From positions 62,001-126,000 of the forward strand of contig NZ_JACHXW010000008.1 of the NCBI RefSeq assembly GCF_014192395.1: a stretch of DNA of 64,000 bases. The letters run 5' to 3'. Below are positions 8,793 to 18,274 of the stretch, piece after piece. The position numbers and the translations under genes were made by a program. Position 1 is the stretch's first letter, and the number at the start of each line of letters is the position of its first letter. The stretch is from Paenibacillus endophyticus. GTDB lineage: Bacteria > Bacillota > Bacilli > Paenibacillales > Paenibacillaceae. Under the pieces are notes generated by a model, which was not told the origin of the DNA, did not search any database, and saw only the letters and a list, made by a program, of their open reading frames with translations.

Positions 8793-9632
8793 CTACTTCA
8801 ATCCGGTCGTTGCAATTCCATCCAAGAAATAGCGCTGGAAAATAAGAAAAATAAGTGTGATCGGAACGAGCGAGAGAGCAGACATTGCAAGCAGCGCTCC
8901 CCAATCGGATTGTCCTGTCGGGTCGAACAATGAGCGGATGCCTAGCTGTACAGTGAACAGCTTGATATCGCTCAAGTAAATCATTTGGCTGAAGAAATCA
9001 TCCCATGACCAAATGAACGTGAAGATCGCTGCAGAAATTAACGCGGGAACCAGAAGCGGCATAATGATGCGGAAATAAATTTGTCGCTGGCTGCACCCGT
9101 CGATCGTTGCGCTCTCATCAAGCTCTCTCGGTATGCCTCGGATAAATTGAACCATCATCAAGATAAAGAAGGAATCATGAGCCAGCCATTTTGGCAAAAT
9201 GAGCGGAAAATACGTGTTAATCCATTGCAGCTCATTGTAAATGACATACTGCGGAACCAGCGTCACATGGTAAGGCAGCATGATCGTGACGAGCATAAGC
9301 GCAAACCATAGCTTCTGGAACTTAAAATTCAGACGCGCAAAGGCAAAAGCAGCGAACGAGCACGTAATGACATTTCCGAGCACGCTCAATATCGAAATCA
9401 ACCACGAGTTTGCAAAAAAGCGGCCAAACGCAATGCCCTGAAACCCTTGCCAGCCTTTGATGTAATTGTCGAGCGTGAACGACGAGGACCATAACCCCGG
9501 TTCAGTAAAGATAAGCTCGTTCGGCTTGAAGGAGCTGCTGATCAACCAAAGTACGGGATACAGCATCGCAATGCCGAAGAGAATAATCAACGCATGCTTC
9601 GTAAATCCCCTTAATCCTGATGCTTGAACCAT
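8793..9632 (-). CDS. Sugar ABC transporter permease, MalG type
   Basis: A 279-residue permease with six membrane helices. The cytoplasmic coupling loop reads RELDESATIDGCSQ near residue 190, the MalG-type EAA motif in slightly altered form. The start is the ATG at 9632, which follows GAGGGGAG at good spacing; upstream in-frame codons are ignored because they overlap the preceding permease. It forms a heterodimer with the MalF-type permease whose gene ends 5 bases upstream. About 130 bp separate it from the binding-protein gene. Confidence 0.93.
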   Translation of the reverse strand: MVQASGLRGFTKHALIILFGIAMLYPVLWLISSSFKPNELIFTEPGLWSSSFTLDNYIKGWQGFQGIAFGRFFANSWLISILSVLGNVITCSFAAFAFARLNFKFQKLWFALMLVTIMLPYHVTLVPQYVIYNELQWINTYFPLILPKWLAHDSFFILMMVQFIRGIPRELDESATIDGCSQRQIYFRIIMPLLVPALISAAIFTFIWSWDDFFSQMIYLSDIKLFTVQLGIRSLFDPTGQSDWGALLAMSALSLVPITLIFLIFQRYFLDGIATTGLK

Positions 9633-9637
9633 AATGT

Positions 9638-10552
9638 TTATCTCCCCTCTTTGCTGTCGCCATAAAACACCCAATACTTGGAGGTCAAAAAGATAATGCC
9701 TGTAAAGATTCCGATAATGAGCAGCATAATCCATGCCAGCGCGGAAGCATATCCCATATCGAAGAAGGAGAAGCCCTTCATGTACAGATACAAAGTATAG
9801 AACATGGTTGCGTCAAGCGGACCGCCTCTGCCGTCCCCGATTACGAATGCCGGCGTGAACGCTTGGAAGGAATTGATGATGCTCATGACCAGATTAAAAA
9901 AGATAACCGGCGACAGCATAGGAAGCGTTATGCGGAAAAACTGCCTTGCCTTCCCCGCTCCGTCCACCTGCGCCGCTTCGTAAAGATCGGCCGGCACCTG
10001 CTTAAGGCCTGCAAGGAAGATGACCATCGCTGATCCGAATTGCCATACCGAGAGCGTAATAATTGTGTGCACGATATAGTCGGGATGGGAGATCCATGAC
10101 GGCCCTTGAATGCCGAACCAGCTCAGAAACTGATTGACCAGCCCGTTGCCGTCAAAAATCTGCCGCCATACGATTGCGATCGCCACGCTGCCGCCGAGAA
10201 GCGATGGAATGTAATATACCGTCCGGTAAATGCCGAGTCCGCGTATCCCTTTGTTCAGTACCATCGCTACAAGCAGCGCAAAAGCCAAGCGAAGCGGTAC
10301 TGAAATAAACACGTATTTGATCGTCAGCCACAAGGAGTTTCTAAAAGTATCGTCCTCCTTGAATATTTCCATATAGTTGGCAAATCCAATCCATTCTGGC
10401 GGGGTTAGCAAATTGTATTTCGTTAGCGATAAATACAGCGAACCGAGCATCGGTCCGAGCGTGAGACAGAAAAAACCGATTAACCATGGGAGCAAAAAAG
10501 TATAGGCTGTCAAATTATGCTGGCTGCCTAATGCCTTGCGGCTTGATTTCAT
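9638..10552 (-). CDS. Sugar ABC transporter permease, MalF type
   Basis: A 304-residue permease with six helices and a clear coupling motif DLYEAAQVDGAGKARQF near residues 205-221. It pairs with the MalG-type permease. No ATP-binding subunit is encoded in the window; many Bacilli share one MsmX-type ATPase among such importers, which is inferred here. Its ribosome binding site lies in the right arm of a strong hairpin (10561-10599), which may control translation. Confidence 0.94.
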   Translation of the reverse strand: MKSSRKALGSQHNLTAYTFLLPWLIGFFCLTLGPMLGSLYLSLTKYNLLTPPEWIGFANYMEIFKEDDTFRNSLWLTIKYVFISVPLRLAFALLVAMVLNKGIRGLGIYRTVYYIPSLLGGSVAIAIVWRQIFDGNGLVNQFLSWFGIQGPSWISHPDYIVHTIITLSVWQFGSAMVIFLAGLKQVPADLYEAAQVDGAGKARQFFRITLPMLSPVIFFNLVMSIINSFQAFTPAFVIGDGRGGPLDATMFYTLYLYMKGFSFFDMGYASALAWIMLLIIGIFTGIIFLTSKYWVFYGDSKEGR

Positions 10553-10560
10553 CGCGAATA

Positions 10561-10599
10561 CCCCTCTCTTACTGATGTAGTTCCATCATAAGGGAGGGG
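10561..10599 (-). promoter_or_regulatory. Hairpin covering the permease ribosome binding site
   Basis: On the minus strand CCCCTCCCTTA + TGATG pairs with CATCA + TAAGAGAGGGG around a 6-base loop, with one mismatch and one bulge. The right arm contains the purine-rich site used by the permease ATG 8 bases later. There is no T-run, so it is an RBS-masking or RNA-processing element rather than a terminator. Confidence 0.55.
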
Positions 10600-10615
10600 T
10601 GGATTCGGTTGAATG

Positions 10616-12220
10616 CTAATTTTTCGGGTGTTCGCTATCGTTTTTTTCAGATGGGCGCAATCGGAACTCGGAAGGCGTCACGCCGTACATGCGCTTGAAT
10701 TTCGAGCTGAAATAGCTCGCGTTCGAGAATCCTGTCAGCTCTGCAATGTCCCAAAGCGTTAGCGTCGTGTTCTGCAAGAGGTGGATCGCTTCCGCCATGC
10801 GCGTCTCATTCAAATAAAAAATGAAGGTTTTGCCTGTTTTGGCTTTGAAAATTTCCGAGAAATACGATGCATTGTAATTGAATTTCTCTGCAATCATCGA
10901 CAAGTTCAGATCATACATATAATTCTCGTCGATAAACTGCTGAGCGGCCTTGATGAATAAAAATGGATCCGTCTCGTTCGACTCCATCTGCCGGTTGCGC
11001 TCTATTCTGTCCGCTATGCCCATCAGAAAACGCTCTGCCTTCTCGACACTGTCGAGGCTTAAGGTCATTTCCGGCCTGAGCCATAGCTGTTCTCCGCCTT
11101 CCAGCGCAGTATGCGACGCTTTGGCGATCGGCTCAAGCATCAGGTACAGCTGGAATATAGCTTTAACGAAGCGCGGCTGCGAGCCATGAGCGGCAACCAG
11201 CTCTTGCCTGACGGCGGCTTGAAACGCCGCGAGCTCGCCGCGCACCAAATACCGCTCAATAACCTTTATGGCATGGTCAGCTTGCTCGCCTTGCGCGGCG
11301 CTGCTTCGTGCTTCATCCTTGCTTCCATCATACGGCAGGCTCCAAGCAAGCAGCGAGCTCATATAACCTTCTTTCCATTGCTTGAAGCCAGTAACGGCTT
11401 GTCCGACACCGATCCTCAAGTCGAACCGCATCAGGCTTCTCACATGGTCCTCCAGCGCTTCCGTAAATGTCCGGATAAGCTCGGCATCCTCCCGGAGGAC
11501 GGCATGCATAAGTCCCGGATAGCTCAAATCCCGGAATACCTGCATCAACGCATGCTGCATGGACGCACATTCCCTGACTACCATTTCGAAAGGAAGCCGG
11601 AATGCATCCTCTGCCCGGTTATTCTTCCCTGCTGGCCCAGCCTGGTCCTTCAAGCCCACCGTCAAAAACCGCACCTGGCCCATGTTCCACTCTTCCAGCT
11701 CAAACAACCTTGATCGCTCCAAAACCAATGGTGCTTGCACAAGCTCCTCTTTCACCAGATGAACGATGAAGTGCTCCTTCATCTCCTTGTAATATTGGGA
11801 TAAACGCCACTGGATCAGTGCAGCCTGGTCCTCGTTACTCCGATCCCTGTCCAGCTCGTTTCGAACGCCTTCCAAGGATTTCGTCAGTTCATCCCTCGTA
11901 ACCGGCTTAAGCAAATAATCACGGGCTTGATTGCGAATGGCAGCTTTGGCATATTGAAAATCCTCGTATCCCGTTATGACGATTAGCCGCAATGAAGGAA
12001 TAAGCTCATGACAGGCATCCATAAAAGTCATGCCGTCCATAATTGGCATATTCATATCGGTAATCACGACATCTATCGGCTCATTCGCCAATTTCTCCAG
12101 CGCCTCCCTTCCGTTCGATGCTTCGCCTGCAACATAGAAGCCAAGCCCCTCAAAGCTCACCTTTAACTGCAGCCCTTGACGAATTTCCGGCTCATCATCC
12201 ACGATCAATACTCGGTACAT
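10616..12220 (-). CDS. Response regulator, YesN type (REC plus AraC HTH)
   Basis: A 534-residue regulator. The N-terminal receiver domain carries VDDE and the phosphoacceptor Asp near residue 55 (VVITDMNMP), with the conserved Thr and Lys (LLKPV) following. A long middle region leads to a C-terminal AraC/XylS helix-turn-helix pair over the last 100 residues. I choose the ATG at 12220 because AGGAGG lies 9 bases upstream; the earlier ATG two codons upstream is only 3 bases from it. It overlaps the kinase gene by 26 bases and presumably activates the following transporter genes. Confidence 0.95.
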   Translation of the reverse strand: MYRVLIVDDEPEIRQGLQLKVSFEGLGFYVAGEASNGREALEKLANEPIDVVITDMNMPIMDGMTFMDACHELIPSLRLIVITGYEDFQYAKAAIRNQARDYLLKPVTRDELTKSLEGVRNELDRDRSNEDQAALIQWRLSQYYKEMKEHFIVHLVKEELVQAPLVLERSRLFELEEWNMGQVRFLTVGLKDQAGPAGKNNRAEDAFRLPFEMVVRECASMQHALMQVFRDLSYPGLMHAVLREDAELIRTFTEALEDHVRSLMRFDLRIGVGQAVTGFKQWKEGYMSSLLAWSLPYDGSKDEARSSAAQGEQADHAIKVIERYLVRGELAAFQAAVRQELVAAHGSQPRFVKAIFQLYLMLEPIAKASHTALEGGEQLWLRPEMTLSLDSVEKAERFLMGIADRIERNRQMESNETDPFLFIKAAQQFIDENYMYDLNLSMIAEKFNYNASYFSEIFKAKTGKTFIFYLNETRMAEAIHLLQNTTLTLWDIAELTGFSNASYFSSKFKRMYGVTPSEFRLRPSEKNDSEHPKN

Positions 12221-14015
12221 GCCCATTCACCTCCTGTGCGGGTAAGATTAATTCAATTGACGTTCCTTCTTCGGATGAGGAGTCGATGCGAACCTCAAAC
12301 AGCGATTCATAATAAAGACGGCAGCGCGAGAGCACGTTGCCAAGTCCGATTTGACTGCTTCTGCTTGTCAGTATTTGATCAAGCTGAGCCGTAGTGGAGC
12401 TCTCCAGCACCTGCCGCTTCTTCTCCGGTGTAAATCCCGGGCCGTTGTCAGAGACGACAAGATGGACCTTTCCTTCGGCATGCCTTACCGAAATATGAAC
12501 CTTTGCTTCCTGCCGGTATGCGGCGCTGTATTTGACCGCATTTTCAATCAAAGGCTGAAAAATAAACTTGACTACCGAAAGCCTCTCCAGATTGCCTTCC
12601 TTCTCCATGGAGATGCACAAGCGCTCGCCAAAGCGAATCCTCAGAATGGAAATGTAATAATCAACGTAAAGGAGCTCCTCCTCCAGTCGAATAAGATCGT
12701 CATCCATCTTAAGCGAGAATCTCATCATTTTACCGAGTGACTCGATAACCTGCACCGTATCCTCCGTACGTTTCTGCATCGCAAGACTGCTCATCAGCTC
12801 CAGCGTATTAAAGAGAAAATGCGGGTTAATCTGCATGAGCAGCGCTTTGTATTCGGCTTGCTGCCTAAGCAGCTTCAGCTCGAACTCGGTCTTGATATGC
12901 TCCCGCAATTGATGCACCATGCTGCGGAAGGTCTCTGTCGCAAAGCCTACCTCGTTGCGCACGCTCCGCTGCGGCAGCAGCCTGCTCTCTGCGTTAGCGA
13001 AATCTCCCCGCTGAATATGTCGCATGGCGAGCACCAGCCTCGAGAGAGGCTTCGTAATGCCATGCGACAGCCAAGAGGCCAGAACCAATGACAATAGGAG
13101 TAGAATGCTCGCCACAATCCATATTGAGCTTCTCAGGCGGAATAGCTGCGCGTACAGGTCATCCTCGGATACGAAGCCGACGAGCATCCAATTCGTCTGC
13201 GCCAGCTTCTTGTATACCAAAATCTCTTTCTCGCCTTGCGCATTATTCATGTACAGAACGCCTTGCTTCCTCCAGCCCTGCCTAATTTCTTGCACCTGTG
13301 CCAGCATGTCCGAGCGCGTTTCGTAATCGGCCTGCGACAACATCGGTTTGCCGTTTTGATCCAGCAAATAAATAGTCCCGCTCTCCCCCAGATGAATGCG
13401 GCCGAGCGGCTCCAGAAAATAGTCAGCGCTTACATTGATCTTCATGACGCTTTTCGTCAGCGAAGGCTCATACGAGCCGATGGGCATAAGCATGCTTACA
13501 ACCGGGTGTTTATTATTATTTCTTAATTCCGCTGCGTCTGTATGTGCCGAGATCCAATACTCTTCCTTGTTTTTGAAATTATTGTACCAATCTTCCTGCA
13601 AGAAAGAAGGATTCGTTACGACGAAGTTGCCGCTGCTGACCCACAGCCCTTCCTGTCTATAGATGGCAACGCTTGAGACGCTGGAGTAGCTGTTCGTCGT
13701 TTGCGTCAAAAACTGGCTCATATGGAAATGCGCCAAGTTGCGTTCCCCATCCGTAGCGCTCGGATCCGAGGCAATGGCGTTCCAGCTATTCGTTATATCG
13801 CTGTTGAACACAATGGAAGCCAGATCGTAAATCTGTGTTTGAACCATATCGATATAGGAACCGTATTCATCCATCTTTTCGAGAGCCGAGGATTCGATGT
13901 AAGAACGGATAATCGAACGTGACTGATTGAACAACAGAAATGAAAGCGTAACGAAGGATAAAACAAAAAGCAGCACAAAAATGGCGATCAACCGGCTTTT
14001 CAGCGAATAAAACAT
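12195..14015 (-). CDS. Sensor histidine kinase, YesM type
   Basis: A 606-residue membrane kinase. It has a first membrane helix at about residues 8-30, an extracytoplasmic sensor region of the dCache kind up to about 290, a second helix, HAMP, a His-kinase domain with the phosphoacceptor in QINPHFLFNTLE, and a HATPase with DNGPGF. The ATG at 14015 is preceded by AGGAGAGGAG. It is the first gene of the sugar operon and probably senses a sugar or binding-protein complex outside the cell and phosphorylates the overlapping YesN-type regulator. Confidence 0.95.
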   Translation of the reverse strand: MFYSLKSRLIAIFVLLFVLSFVTLSFLLFNQSRSIIRSYIESSALEKMDEYGSYIDMVQTQIYDLASIVFNSDITNSWNAIASDPSATDGERNLAHFHMSQFLTQTTNSYSSVSSVAIYRQEGLWVSSGNFVVTNPSFLQEDWYNNFKNKEEYWISAHTDAAELRNNNKHPVVSMLMPIGSYEPSLTKSVMKINVSADYFLEPLGRIHLGESGTIYLLDQNGKPMLSQADYETRSDMLAQVQEIRQGWRKQGVLYMNNAQGEKEILVYKKLAQTNWMLVGFVSEDDLYAQLFRLRSSIWIVASILLLLSLVLASWLSHGITKPLSRLVLAMRHIQRGDFANAESRLLPQRSVRNEVGFATETFRSMVHQLREHIKTEFELKLLRQQAEYKALLMQINPHFLFNTLELMSSLAMQKRTEDTVQVIESLGKMMRFSLKMDDDLIRLEEELLYVDYYISILRIRFGERLCISMEKEGNLERLSVVKFIFQPLIENAVKYSAAYRQEAKVHISVRHAEGKVHLVVSDNGPGFTPEKKRQVLESSTTAQLDQILTSRSSQIGLGNVLSRCRLYYESLFEVRIDSSSEEGTSIELILPAQEVNGHVPSIDRG

Positions 14016-14115
14016 CAGCGCTTCTCCTCTCCTGCATGCCAATCAGCTGTTCCTTCCCAGCATTCAATCCATTTGCACTTCTTTCATAACCGATAGATTC
14101 ATAACGAATGAAATA

Positions 14116-14158
14116 AAAAGCTGCTCCGATAGACGGTTAAGCCATCTCCGAGCAGCTC
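14116..14158 (-). terminator. Terminator of the thiI operon
   Basis: On the minus strand AGCTGCTC pairs with GAGCAGCT and is followed by TTTTT. A GGTTAA-rich loop of partly paired bases lies inside. It stands 25 bases after the thiI stop. Confidence 0.8.
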
Positions 14159-14183
14159 CATGAAATCCATAATGAAAAAGAGA

Positions 14184-15404
14184 CTAGAACCAACTGTCCT
14201 CTCCCGCAGCTTGCACAGCGGTTTGATGATGAGGGGAGAGCAGGAGCTGCTCCGTGCCTTCGACTGCATCCAAGAGAAGCTGCTTGTAATTGGGAATGAG
14301 AGACTCAATCTTCTCTACAATCCTCAGATTCGGATTTGTGCTGGGCGACTTGGGCAAAAACAGCGTACAGCAATCCTCATAAGGAAGGATCGAGGTCTCA
14401 AAGGTTCCGATACGCTCTGCTAATCGAATGATTTCGTGCTTGTCCATCATAATCAATGGCTTCAGCAGCGGCAAATCCGCCGCGCGGCCTATGACGTTCA
14501 TGCTTGGCAGCGTCTGGCTGGCAACCTGCCCGAGGCTCTCGCCCGTCACGATGCCGTTTGCTTTGTTGCGCTCCGCAAGCTGTTCTGTGATACGCAGCAT
14601 GGCCCTGCGCATCAACGTAATGATCAGATTATCGCTCTTCGCCTGAACAAGCGTCGTTTGTATTTCCGTGAATGGAACCAAATGCAGCTTAATCGGCTCG
14701 CCGCTAAAGTACGATAATCTTTTCGCAAGCTCAATCACTTTATCCTTTGCCTGCTCGCTCGTGAACGGATAGCTGTGGAAATGTACGGCTTCCACTTCTA
14801 GCCCTTTGCGAAGCGCAAGCCAGCCCGCTACGGGACTGTCGATTCCCCCAGAGAGCAAGAGCATCGCTTTGCCATTGGACGAGAAGGGAAAGCCTCCAGC
14901 GCCAGCTATTACATCATAGAACACGTAGGTCGCTTCCTCTTGAATATCGACACGGAGTTCAACATCCGGCTTGTTTACATTTACTTTCAGATCAGGCATC
15001 GCGCGCAGTACATGACTGCCGACCAAATGATTCATTTCCTGCGAATTATGCGGAAACTTCTTCCATGCGCGCTTGGCGCTGACCTTGAATGTGCTGGGCT
15101 TCTCAGGCAAGGACTGCATCAATGTCAATGCTGCCAGTCTGATTTTCTCCAAATCCAATTCCGTGCTTATAACTGGACTTAACGACACAATGCCGAATAA
15201 ATCCTTTAACCGGTCAGCAATAGGCTCGTAAGGATGCCCATTCAGCTTCACGAACAAGCGCCCGAATGATTTGAAATACGTAATATCCTCATAAGAAATT
15301 AACGCCTGCTTTACCTGCTCCAGCATCTTCTTCTCGAATCTATTGCGGTTTCTTCCTTTTACCATTAAATCTCCGTAGCGGAGTACGATTTGATCATAAA
15401 GCAA
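14184..15404 (-). CDS. thiI: tRNA 4-thiouridine sulfurtransferase ThiI
   Basis: A 406-residue ThiI without the C-terminal rhodanese domain found in enterobacteria, as usual in Bacilli. An N-terminal ferredoxin-like and THUMP region (to about 165) is followed by the PP-loop ATPase motif LLSGGIDSPVAGWL near residues 183-196. The protein adenylates U8 of tRNA and inserts sulfur to make s4U, and may also support thiamine thiazole synthesis. The gene starts 2 bases after the stop of a cysteine desulfurase gene, its probable sulfur donor. Confidence 0.97.
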   Translation of the reverse strand: MLYDQIVLRYGDLMVKGRNRNRFEKKMLEQVKQALISYEDITYFKSFGRLFVKLNGHPYEPIADRLKDLFGIVSLSPVISTELDLEKIRLAALTLMQSLPEKPSTFKVSAKRAWKKFPHNSQEMNHLVGSHVLRAMPDLKVNVNKPDVELRVDIQEEATYVFYDVIAGAGGFPFSSNGKAMLLLSGGIDSPVAGWLALRKGLEVEAVHFHSYPFTSEQAKDKVIELAKRLSYFSGEPIKLHLVPFTEIQTTLVQAKSDNLIITLMRRAMLRITEQLAERNKANGIVTGESLGQVASQTLPSMNVIGRAADLPLLKPLIMMDKHEIIRLAERIGTFETSILPYEDCCTLFLPKSPSTNPNLRIVEKIESLIPNYKQLLLDAVEGTEQLLLSPHHQTAVQAAGEDSWF

Positions 15405-15406
15405 AA

Positions 15407-16555
15407 TTAGGTCAATCTCCTCTCAAGCGGCTTCAGCTGTCTCACGATATCCGCAAGCGCTGCCGCCAACGCATTAATATCCTGCACCGTGTGCTCTTCG
15501 CCCAGGCTGATTCGTATGCCGCCGGCTGCATGCTCGCGACTTGCACCTAACGCAAGCAGCACGCGGCTTGGCTTATCATCCTTGGATGAACACGCGGATT
15601 TTGTCGATGCCATTATACCATGCTGCTCCAGCATATGAATAACCACCTCCGGCTTCATTCCTGGGTAAGAGAAATGGATGATATGCGAGGCGGATGGCTC
15701 AGCGCCATTAAGCTTAAGCTCCGGCATGCCATTTATATGTTGAATCAACTGCCGCTTCAGCTCTGAAATACGCCTCTCACGCTGCTCCATTCTCTCCATC
15801 GACATGCGCAGCGCCTTCGCGGATGCTACGATGGCAGGTACGTTCTGGGTGCCCGCGCGATATCCATTCTCCTGGGTGCCTCCATTCAGCAGCGGATAAA
15901 GAGTCACGCCTTCACGAATATATAAGAAACCTACGCCTCTTGGCCCACCAAGCTTATGGGCAGAGCCTGTCAGCAAATCAATGCCCGATTCCAACAGCTT
16001 GATCGGCTGCTTGCCCATGCTTTGAACCGCATCTACATGAAACATGATTGTGGGAAACCGTTTCAGCAGCCGGCCAATTCGTTCAATAGGCTGTATCGTT
16101 CCGATCTCATTATTAACATGCATAACGCTTACTAATATCGTCTCAGCGGTTAGCGCTGCTTCCAGCTGTTCCACGTTCACGTGACCCGTTTCGCCAACGG
16201 GCAAATAAGTGACGCGGTATCCCTCGTCTTCCAGCTGTTTGAATGCTTCATAGACCGATGCATGCTCGATTTGAGTGGTGATCAGATGCTTGCCCCTGCC
16301 GGCGTATTGCCGGGCAATGCCTTTGATGGCCATGTTGTTGGATTCCGTGCCGCCCGACGTAAATATCCAATTGCCGCTGCCCGTCTGCAGCCGCTCTGCC
16401 AGCACCGAACGCGAGCGTTCAATTAATTGGTCTGCCTGAATGCCAGCCCGGTGCAGGGAGGAAGGATTCGCATAAACGGATTTCATTACCTCTATCATCG
16501 TCTGGACGACCTCCTCATACGGAGGGGTCGAGGCGCAATGGTCGAAATATAACAT
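15407..16555 (-). CDS. Cysteine desulfurase (NifS/IscS-like, ThiI partner)
   Basis: A 382-residue PLP enzyme of class V. The PLP Lys lies in TGSAHKLGGPRG near residue 206, and the active-site Cys loop is TKSACSSKDD near residue 325. It transfers cysteine sulfur as a persulfide. In Bacillus, a dedicated desulfurase (NifZ) is encoded next to thiI and feeds it; the 2-base spacing supports the same role. The start MLYFDHCASTPPYEEV is typical of the family. Confidence 0.95.
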   Translation of the reverse strand: MLYFDHCASTPPYEEVVQTMIEVMKSVYANPSSLHRAGIQADQLIERSRSVLAERLQTGSGNWIFTSGGTESNNMAIKGIARQYAGRGKHLITTQIEHASVYEAFKQLEDEGYRVTYLPVGETGHVNVEQLEAALTAETILVSVMHVNNEIGTIQPIERIGRLLKRFPTIMFHVDAVQSMGKQPIKLLESGIDLLTGSAHKLGGPRGVGFLYIREGVTLYPLLNGGTQENGYRAGTQNVPAIVASAKALRMSMERMEQRERRISELKRQLIQHINGMPELKLNGAEPSASHIIHFSYPGMKPEVVIHMLEQHGIMASTKSACSSKDDKPSRVLLALGASREHAAGGIRISLGEEHTVQDINALAAALADIVRQLKPLERRLT

Positions 16556-16647
16556 ACTTGTATAAACTCCTCTCCAAAAAGAAAAAGACCAGCGATTGCT
16601 CCAGCCATTGAGGCCGTAAGCGTAATCGTGATCTTATAGCTTCCGTT

Positions 16648-17322
16648 TTACTTCGCTTGCAGCACCTTTGCAACATAGCGCTGCGTTTCTTCGGGAAGCG
16701 CCTCAAGATTCTCGATTAATTGCTCGTTCGTCCTGATCCCCGTACGGTCAACCCTGCCTGGACCTGCATTGTATGCAGCCAGCGCTACCTGCTCATTCCC
16801 GTTGTACTTTTTAAGCAGCATGGCTAGGTACTTGGTTCCGCCATTAATATTCTGCGCAGGATCGAATGAATCCGTTACGCCGAGACCTCTAGCCGTGCCA
16901 TCCATAAGCTGCATGAGGCCCTTGGCGCCTGAGCCCGATTGCGCATCTGAACGGAATCCGGATTCCGTCTTGATTACCGCTTGAATCAATGCCGGATCAA
17001 TGCCATATCTCGCAGAAGCTTGCTGGATAAGCTCGTCGTATGCCGAAGGTTCGGCTTTGGATTCGCTTCCTTCAAGAAAAGAAATATTCGGCAAGCCGTT
17101 CAACGCGTCCAGCTGTGCTAGCGCGTCCGCCGGAAGCACGGGGACCGAAGATCCGTCCTCGGAAGCTGTGTCTGACATATATTGTGAGAGCAGCGTATCG
17201 AACAAGGAAGCTGAGCCATCGCCTGTCGTCGCCTGCAGCGGGTTCGATGCTGCCTTTAGATCCAAGCTTGGAGCCAGCTGGAGCTGCAATAATGTTTTGA
17301 TAATGCGAGGGTCAATGCTCAT
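16648..17322 (-). CDS. Lytic transglycosylase, SLT domain
   Basis: A 224-residue protein. The first 110 residues form a variable, Ala/Ser-rich region and residues 115-224 are a soluble-lytic-transglycosylase (goose-lysozyme-like) domain with the catalytic Glu in IKTESGF, then GAKGLMQLM and AAYNAGPG. It cleaves peptidoglycan glycan strands. No classical signal peptide is visible at the chosen ATG (17322, five bases after AGGAGG). An upstream ATG adds ten polar residues and no signal. How it reaches the wall is unclear. Confidence 0.9.
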   Translation of the reverse strand: MSIDPRIIKTLLQLQLAPSLDLKAASNPLQATTGDGSASLFDTLLSQYMSDTASEDGSSVPVLPADALAQLDALNGLPNISFLEGSESKAEPSAYDELIQQASARYGIDPALIQAVIKTESGFRSDAQSGSGAKGLMQLMDGTARGLGVTDSFDPAQNINGGTKYLAMLLKKYNGNEQVALAAYNAGPGRVDRTGIRTNEQLIENLEALPEETQRYVAKVLQAK

Positions 17323-17424
17323 GATATCCTCCTGGCTGTTTGTAATAGGCATAATAATGTCTGTTAAAACGTATATCGGTTTTTATTGTACATGTTTTTA
17401 GAGCAAACAGCCAATATCCATCAA

Positions 17425-18138
17425 TTACTTGGATTGGATGAGAGAAAAAACTTCACTCATGTCCCCGCATTCCCAATATGCAAACTCAGATTCGCCATCA
17501 TCCGGCTGCCGCCTTCTGCCGTTAAACCAGATAGGCCTCCAACCGGCAAGATATGATGGAACTACATCGTTATGCCAAGCATCACCGACATACGCGAGCT
17601 GAGCAGGCAGGAACGCCGTCTGCGCATGTACATGCCGGAAAACCTCCGGGTCAGGCTTGGCAAGTCCGATTCCATCCGATATGTATATATCATGCGGGTC
17701 AATCCAGCTGCGTAAACCAAGCGTTTCTATTTTTCCCCATTGATGCTCGACTGGGCCATTCGTAATCAAGCCAAACGGGATATTTTTTTCATGAAGCTGT
17801 TCAAATAGCCGTACCACGCCTTGGCGAAGAGAGATTGCTGTCTGTTCATGTTCGTAACTCTCTTGCAGATGCTGTGCCCATTTAGGGGATACATGCAGGC
17901 CCATATCCGCAAATGACGCTGTCGTACGCTCGATCCGAAGCTCCGTTAGAGAAAGTTGACCGTGTGCATGGTTGACCCATAACCGGTCGCTATGCCTTCT
18001 CATTTGCTTGAACAACTGCTCAAGCCGCGCTGCGTCCCCTGCAACCTCTCCGAAGCCGGCTGCCTGTAACGCCGAGCGTAAAGGAGCCAACTGGTCGTAC
18101 AGCGTATCGTCCAAATCGAAGTAAACCGCTTTGATCAC
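17425..18138 (-). CDS. HAD superfamily hydrolase
   Basis: A 237-residue haloacid-dehalogenase-like phosphatase. Motif I is YFDLDDTLYD near residues 6-15, motif II is LITNG, and the late motif is GLAKPDPEVFRH with GDAWHNDV. A cap region lies between motifs I and II, as in subclass I enzymes. It probably removes phosphate from a small metabolite; the substrate cannot be told. The start codon is GTG. The gene stands alone. Confidence 0.9.
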   Translation of the reverse strand: MIKAVYFDLDDTLYDQLAPLRSALQAAGFGEVAGDAARLEQLFKQMRRHSDRLWVNHAHGQLSLTELRIERTTASFADMGLHVSPKWAQHLQESYEHEQTAISLRQGVVRLFEQLHEKNIPFGLITNGPVEHQWGKIETLGLRSWIDPHDIYISDGIGLAKPDPEVFRHVHAQTAFLPAQLAYVGDAWHNDVVPSYLAGWRPIWFNGRRRQPDDGESEFAYWECGDMSEVFSLIQSK

Positions 18139-18186
18139 TTAAGCTCTAACACCTCTTTCCTCGTATTCCTCCAATCATACATAAAC

Positions 18187-18230
18187 AAAACCGGCATGCG
18201 CAGCTGTTTCCAGTCCGCATGCCGGTTTTT
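18187..18230. terminator. Terminator of the nitroreductase gene
   Basis: AAACCGGCATGCG pairs with CGCATGCCGGTTT across a 15-base loop, with T-rich flanks on both strands. It follows the nitroreductase stop on the minus strand. Confidence 0.85.
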
Positions 18231-18274
18231 CTAAGCAGTTCGCATAACCCATCAGTGGGCATTCAATCTGCTGC

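Noticed and set aside
8662..8904. Minus-strand frame near the end of the MalG-type permease
   Set aside because: It overlaps the permease gene, has no ribosome site and no protein-like pattern.
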